This document shows, piece after piece, positions 61,037-64,000 of a stretch of 64,000 nucleotides of DNA. The stretch is taken from contig DF239251.1 of NCBI GenBank assembly GCA_000507305.1, positions 124,001 through 188,000 on the forward strand, in the 5' to 3' direction. The stretch is from Breviolum minutum Mf 1.05b.01. Its lineage: Eukaryota > Sar > Dinophyceae > Suessiales > Symbiodiniaceae. The translations under genes and the position numbers were made by a program. Position 1 is the first letter of the stretch; every line of letters starts with the position of its first letter. Under the pieces are notes generated by a model that saw nothing but the letters and a program-made list of their open reading frames with translations, did not search any database and was not told the DNA's origin.

Positions 61037-61743
61037 GCCGTTGTTGCCGTTGTTGCTTTGGATATTTGTTATTAATACTGTTGGTTATTGTATGGGGATA
61101 ACACCTGAAGTCTTGTGTTGGTGATGTTTTGGTGGTTGAGTTTTTTTTTAAAGAAAAAAAGGGAGTTGAAACAGGTTGTGGGACTTTTCTATACCAACCA
61201 AAACACAGGTTGACAGTGAAGTGACTGCCAACATTGATATACCAATGTAAGGTCTGTTTGGTTGGTTCCTTTTGAAGGGACAACATTTTAGCACATGCGA
61301 GATGGCAAGTGGCAGGTTTGAAGGGCACATCCTGCTCTTTTTCCACAAGCAAACTGACTGAAATCAACAAATTTCCAATCCAAAGATTGTCATCCCTTGG
61401 AAGACTGCCCCAACAAAAAGCTGGGAGGTGTCAGATTTAAACGTTTTTCGGATTATGTAACAAGCTGGTGGTTTTTCAGCCAACGATAATAGAATAATGC
61501 ATTGTTTGGAAAGAATCAAACAAACACACTGTTTCAGTTCTTCAACGAATGCGCAACGCACGAGTCAATTGCAAAGCTGTCCCAAACATGTTCTAATGGC
61601 ATGCAATTTGGCATGCAATGCATGATGATCTTATGTTCCACCAGGTCGGGAAAGCCTTTGCGGACGCTGGCATCAACCTGTTTCTTGGAGACGTCGGAGT
61701 CGGTACAGACATGGGGATACTGTTTGACAAAGCTGGGCTCTGA
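60883..61743 (+). CDS. Two candidate exons ending in a stop, unknown protein
   Basis: Exon 60883-60988 reads SERSDFIADLNESPNLPEMK and ends HFGNAFFK before gtgcgg. Exon 61645-61743 (ccaccag acceptor) joins in phase 0 and reads VGKAFADAGINLFLGDVGVG then TDMGILFDKAGL and TGA. The first exon begins with T after AG, against the rule, but would also join gene H (57873) in phase, so this may be its 3' end. Just past the stop, from 61756, another frame reads IGDLALNLVKVMGKGHVSE after an AG|G, suggesting either an alternative end or a frame break. Confidence 0.4.
61004..61055. repeat. TTG trinucleotide tract
   Basis: About 14 TTG/TTGCCG units begin 15 bases after the donor of the 60883-60988 exon. 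Confidence 0.85.
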
Positions 61744-61877
61744 GGTTTAAAGGCATCGGTGATTTGGCGCTCAACTTGGTAAAGGTCATGGGCAAAGGCC
61801 ATGTCAGTGAAAAGTGACAAGAGGTGGTGCTGGTGGTGATTTTTTGTTTTGTTTGTTCATGCTGACCGTGTGATATG

Positions 61878-61920
61878 TTGCTGTTGTTGTTGTTGTTGTT
61901 GTTGTGGTTGTTGTGGTTGT
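61878..61920. repeat. TTG trinucleotide tract
   Basis: TTG units with two GTG interruptions, downstream of the stop at 61743. Confidence 0.8.
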
Positions 61921-62261
61921 TGAACTGTTGTTACATCATAGTCATAGTACTGTTCATTGTTTGATATTGTGCGTTGCACATAATCTGTGTTCTTCTTCCC
62001 GTTCAAAAAAAGTGGCAAAGCTGGGAGCTTCAGGATTCAAGCCCGAAGTTAAGATACACATGTTGTGAACACGGTCGTGGTTGAAACCATTGAATAAGTT
62101 GCATCGAAGTGATTGTGAAAGTTACACCTGAGGATACCTTGTCCATCCTTTTCCATTTTTGATGTTACTCAATTTCTCAACAAAATGTTGCCATGTGGTT
62201 GGAATTTGCTTTGCCATACATTTTGTCTCGGATGTTGTATTACCATCTTGATTTGATGTAG

Positions 62262-62344
62262 GAATCTTACTTCCGCTCAATCATCCCCCACGACCGTTTC
62301 TTGGGCCTCGGTGAAAACCCCCTGGGAGGTTTCGGCAATTTTTT
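62262..62344 (+). CDS. Candidate exon, unknown protein
   Basis: Acceptor gatgtag, G start, consensus donor gtaagg. It reads ESYFRSIIPHDRFLGLGENP then LGGFGNF. Arg, Phe and Gly-rich and clearly coding in character. It lies upstream of two further + strand candidates, but phases to them are not settled. Family unknown. Confidence 0.42.
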
Positions 62345-62425
62345 GTAAGGGCGAATCCATGGTAGAGATTTTGGTCACTTTTGAGATCCGATCTACATCG
62401 AAGAGAGTCTGAGATCATACGAGAC

Positions 62426-63792
62426 TTTGCAGAAAAAAGGAAGACAACCTCCAGCCTTTGCTTACAGAAGTTAAGGTAAAAATGCCTGAAGAATATAAAC
62501 ATCCTGAGTTCCAAGACAAAAAAACAACTTGACATGTGACTTTAAATCATTGTATGTTGAATGCGTTCCTTCCTAACCCCACAACAAACATCATAATTAT
62601 CATTTTTGATTCTGTCTTTGATTGGATGTTTTCTTGAACTTTTGGCAGGTGTGTTTTGGTCTGGTGAAAGGGTGACCTCTATCTATGCCAATGTGAAACA
62701 GACCACGCCACATACGAACAAGAGCATCAAGTTCACTCATACCGAGTCACTTGGATTGGAAAAATCATCTGACCCAAAAACACCCAAGGGTTTGGTGCGG
62801 CAAGTGTTAACGCACAAATGGCAGCACCATGAAACACCGAACCTTTAAGAGTTGGTGCCCCTTGTTTGTTGTTGATGGAAGCTTCTTCAGGTCCTATGTC
62901 AGTTTTCCTATTGTGTGTTTTGTTTTGGGGTTATGGATGTCCAGCAAAGGCTGTGTTTTATTGTGTTTCCAATAAATCTAGGGTGAATACAGAGACAAGG
63001 TGGCAATTAGACGAGTTTTTGGTGTCCTCTTGTGCGTCATTTCATTTTTCATGTTTCTTTGTGGGATTCACCTAGACAACTAGGAGGAGCCAAACAACCT
63101 GCAAATCTTCATCGACTTGGGGTTCTTTCCTGCCATTCATTCTTCGGGGGTTTTGTTTAGGACTTTTTCTGGCAATTTCGGTTAGAGTTCGGTGAAACCA
63201 TGATCAAATAATGTGAAATTCAAAGGTGGTGGCGAGCAGCTTGTTCCTCTTGAAAGAATTTCTCCACATTTTTTATTGGAGGCTCTGCCTCTTGTAGCTT
63301 CCGAACAGCTGTAAAGCCATGTGAAGCCTAATGTCATTGGCCAAGTGTTTCATGATGCAGCTATGTCGGCCATAGAATCCATTTGACCTTTCCTTTTCAC
63401 GCGTGTTTGTCCCATCCTGGCTAAAGGTCTCCCAACGACTATGCCTATATTCTGCAAACATGATCCTAAATTTCAGAGCAATCAAGTTGGATATTGAATA
63501 TCCATCGGATATTCCCAAAGAGATAGAACACTCCCAGAATCGAAATGATGCATGATTCGATCTTGATTTGGTGTATTTTTTTGGGCACGGTACGACTATA
63601 CCAAACAAAAACAAACAGTTCGTGTATTTTTGTCGGTCCGCCTGAATGGCCAAAATTTGAGTGCTAGATCATTTCAATTGTGATTATGCCCAACTGATTA
63701 TATGCTATCCATTTCAATTAGGTTGTATGAGAAATCATTCAATGATAAATCACCAAATATCAGGTGCAGAAAATCTAAGGAAAGAAAAAAAG
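62426..63792 (+). CDS. Candidate exons of a 3' truncated gene, unknown protein
   Basis: A short exon near 62439-62475 (EDNLQPLLTEVK, donor gtaaaa) precedes a strong exon 62649-62803: tttggcag acceptor, 51 codons, VFWSGERVTSIYANVKQTTP then HTNKSIKFTHTESLGLEKSS and on to KTPKGLVRQ, donor gtgtta. A small exon 63764-63792 (AENLRKEKK, donor gtaact) follows. The gene may continue past the window end. The Thr/Ser/Lys-rich middle suggests an exposed beta domain, but no family is recognised. Confidence 0.38.
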
Positions 63793-64000
63793 GTAACTGA
63801 CCTGGATGGATGCAATCCCTTGTCACAGCCCCAAAAAGGTTGAAGCTTGAAATCTTTGTCGAAAAAGAATGTGCATCCGGAGAATTGTTTGTTTTTTGTT
63901 TGGTTTTTACATATTGAGGTAAAACCATGATGATACCAAGCAAGTAGATAGTGGTACCCAAACACCTTGCCGTTGTGGTGCTCTGAGATTGCAAATAGAC

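Noticed and set aside
63273..63653. 126-codon minus-strand frame
   Set aside because: Open but without AG|G edges, and both neighbours (62.6 kb and 63.76 kb) are + strand exons.
1..64000. CRISPR array, prokaryotic operons, rRNA or tRNA genes
   Set aside because: No regular spaced repeats, no Shine-Dalgarno-led ORF series, and no recognisable rRNA segment or tRNA cloverleaf was noticed by eye; a covariance-model search was not possible here.

Overview
This is intron-dense eukaryotic nuclear DNA, most likely from a dinoflagellate; I estimate by eye that it is AT-leaning, with GC in the low forties percent. The decisive evidence is one gene rebuilt exon by exon: a fructose-1,6-bisphosphatase on the + strand (30256-41562). 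It has 19 small exons that join in frame into 333 codons plus stop. Every 3' splice site in it is AG followed by an exon that starts with G. The 5' splice sites are GT (8), GC (8) and GA (2). Obligate AG|G acceptors with frequent GC and GA donors are the known signature of dinoflagellate introns, for example in Symbiodiniaceae. No ORF-only gene finder would see this gene, because its exons are 21 to 91 bases long.

Using the same rules (AG|G acceptor, GT/GC/GA donor, matching phase), further candidate genes appear, almost all on the + strand: gene A ending at 6496; gene C (about 14.3-17.4 kb); gene D (19.2-22.0 kb); gene E (25.4-28.2 kb); FBPase; gene G (44.8-50.9 kb, possible signal-anchor start); gene H (51.3-57.9 kb, perhaps on to 61.7 kb); and exons at 60.9-63.8 kb. 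I cannot name any of these except FBPase. A few exon candidates at 9-13 kb read better on the minus strand. The tail-to-head order of the + strand genes fits the unidirectional gene blocks known in dinoflagellates.

The non-coding space holds short dispersed palindromic elements of about 80-120 bp in several families. Three copies of one family lie in three different FBPase introns, and one copy of another family begins exactly at a candidate 5' splice site. They look like introner-like or MITE-like intron-borne elements. There are also long trinucleotide arrays (TAG, CAT/ATC, TTG), AT-dinucleotide tracts, and an unusual patch rich in the heptamer CGTAGGC with a 40-bp tandem repeat inside FBPase intron 16.

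The gluconeogenic/Calvin-type enzyme is the only pathway assignment I can defend. It lacks both a presequence and the chloroplast redox loop, so I read it as the cytosolic form. Most of the long uninterrupted reading frames in the window are repeat-derived or chance frames and are not listed as genes.
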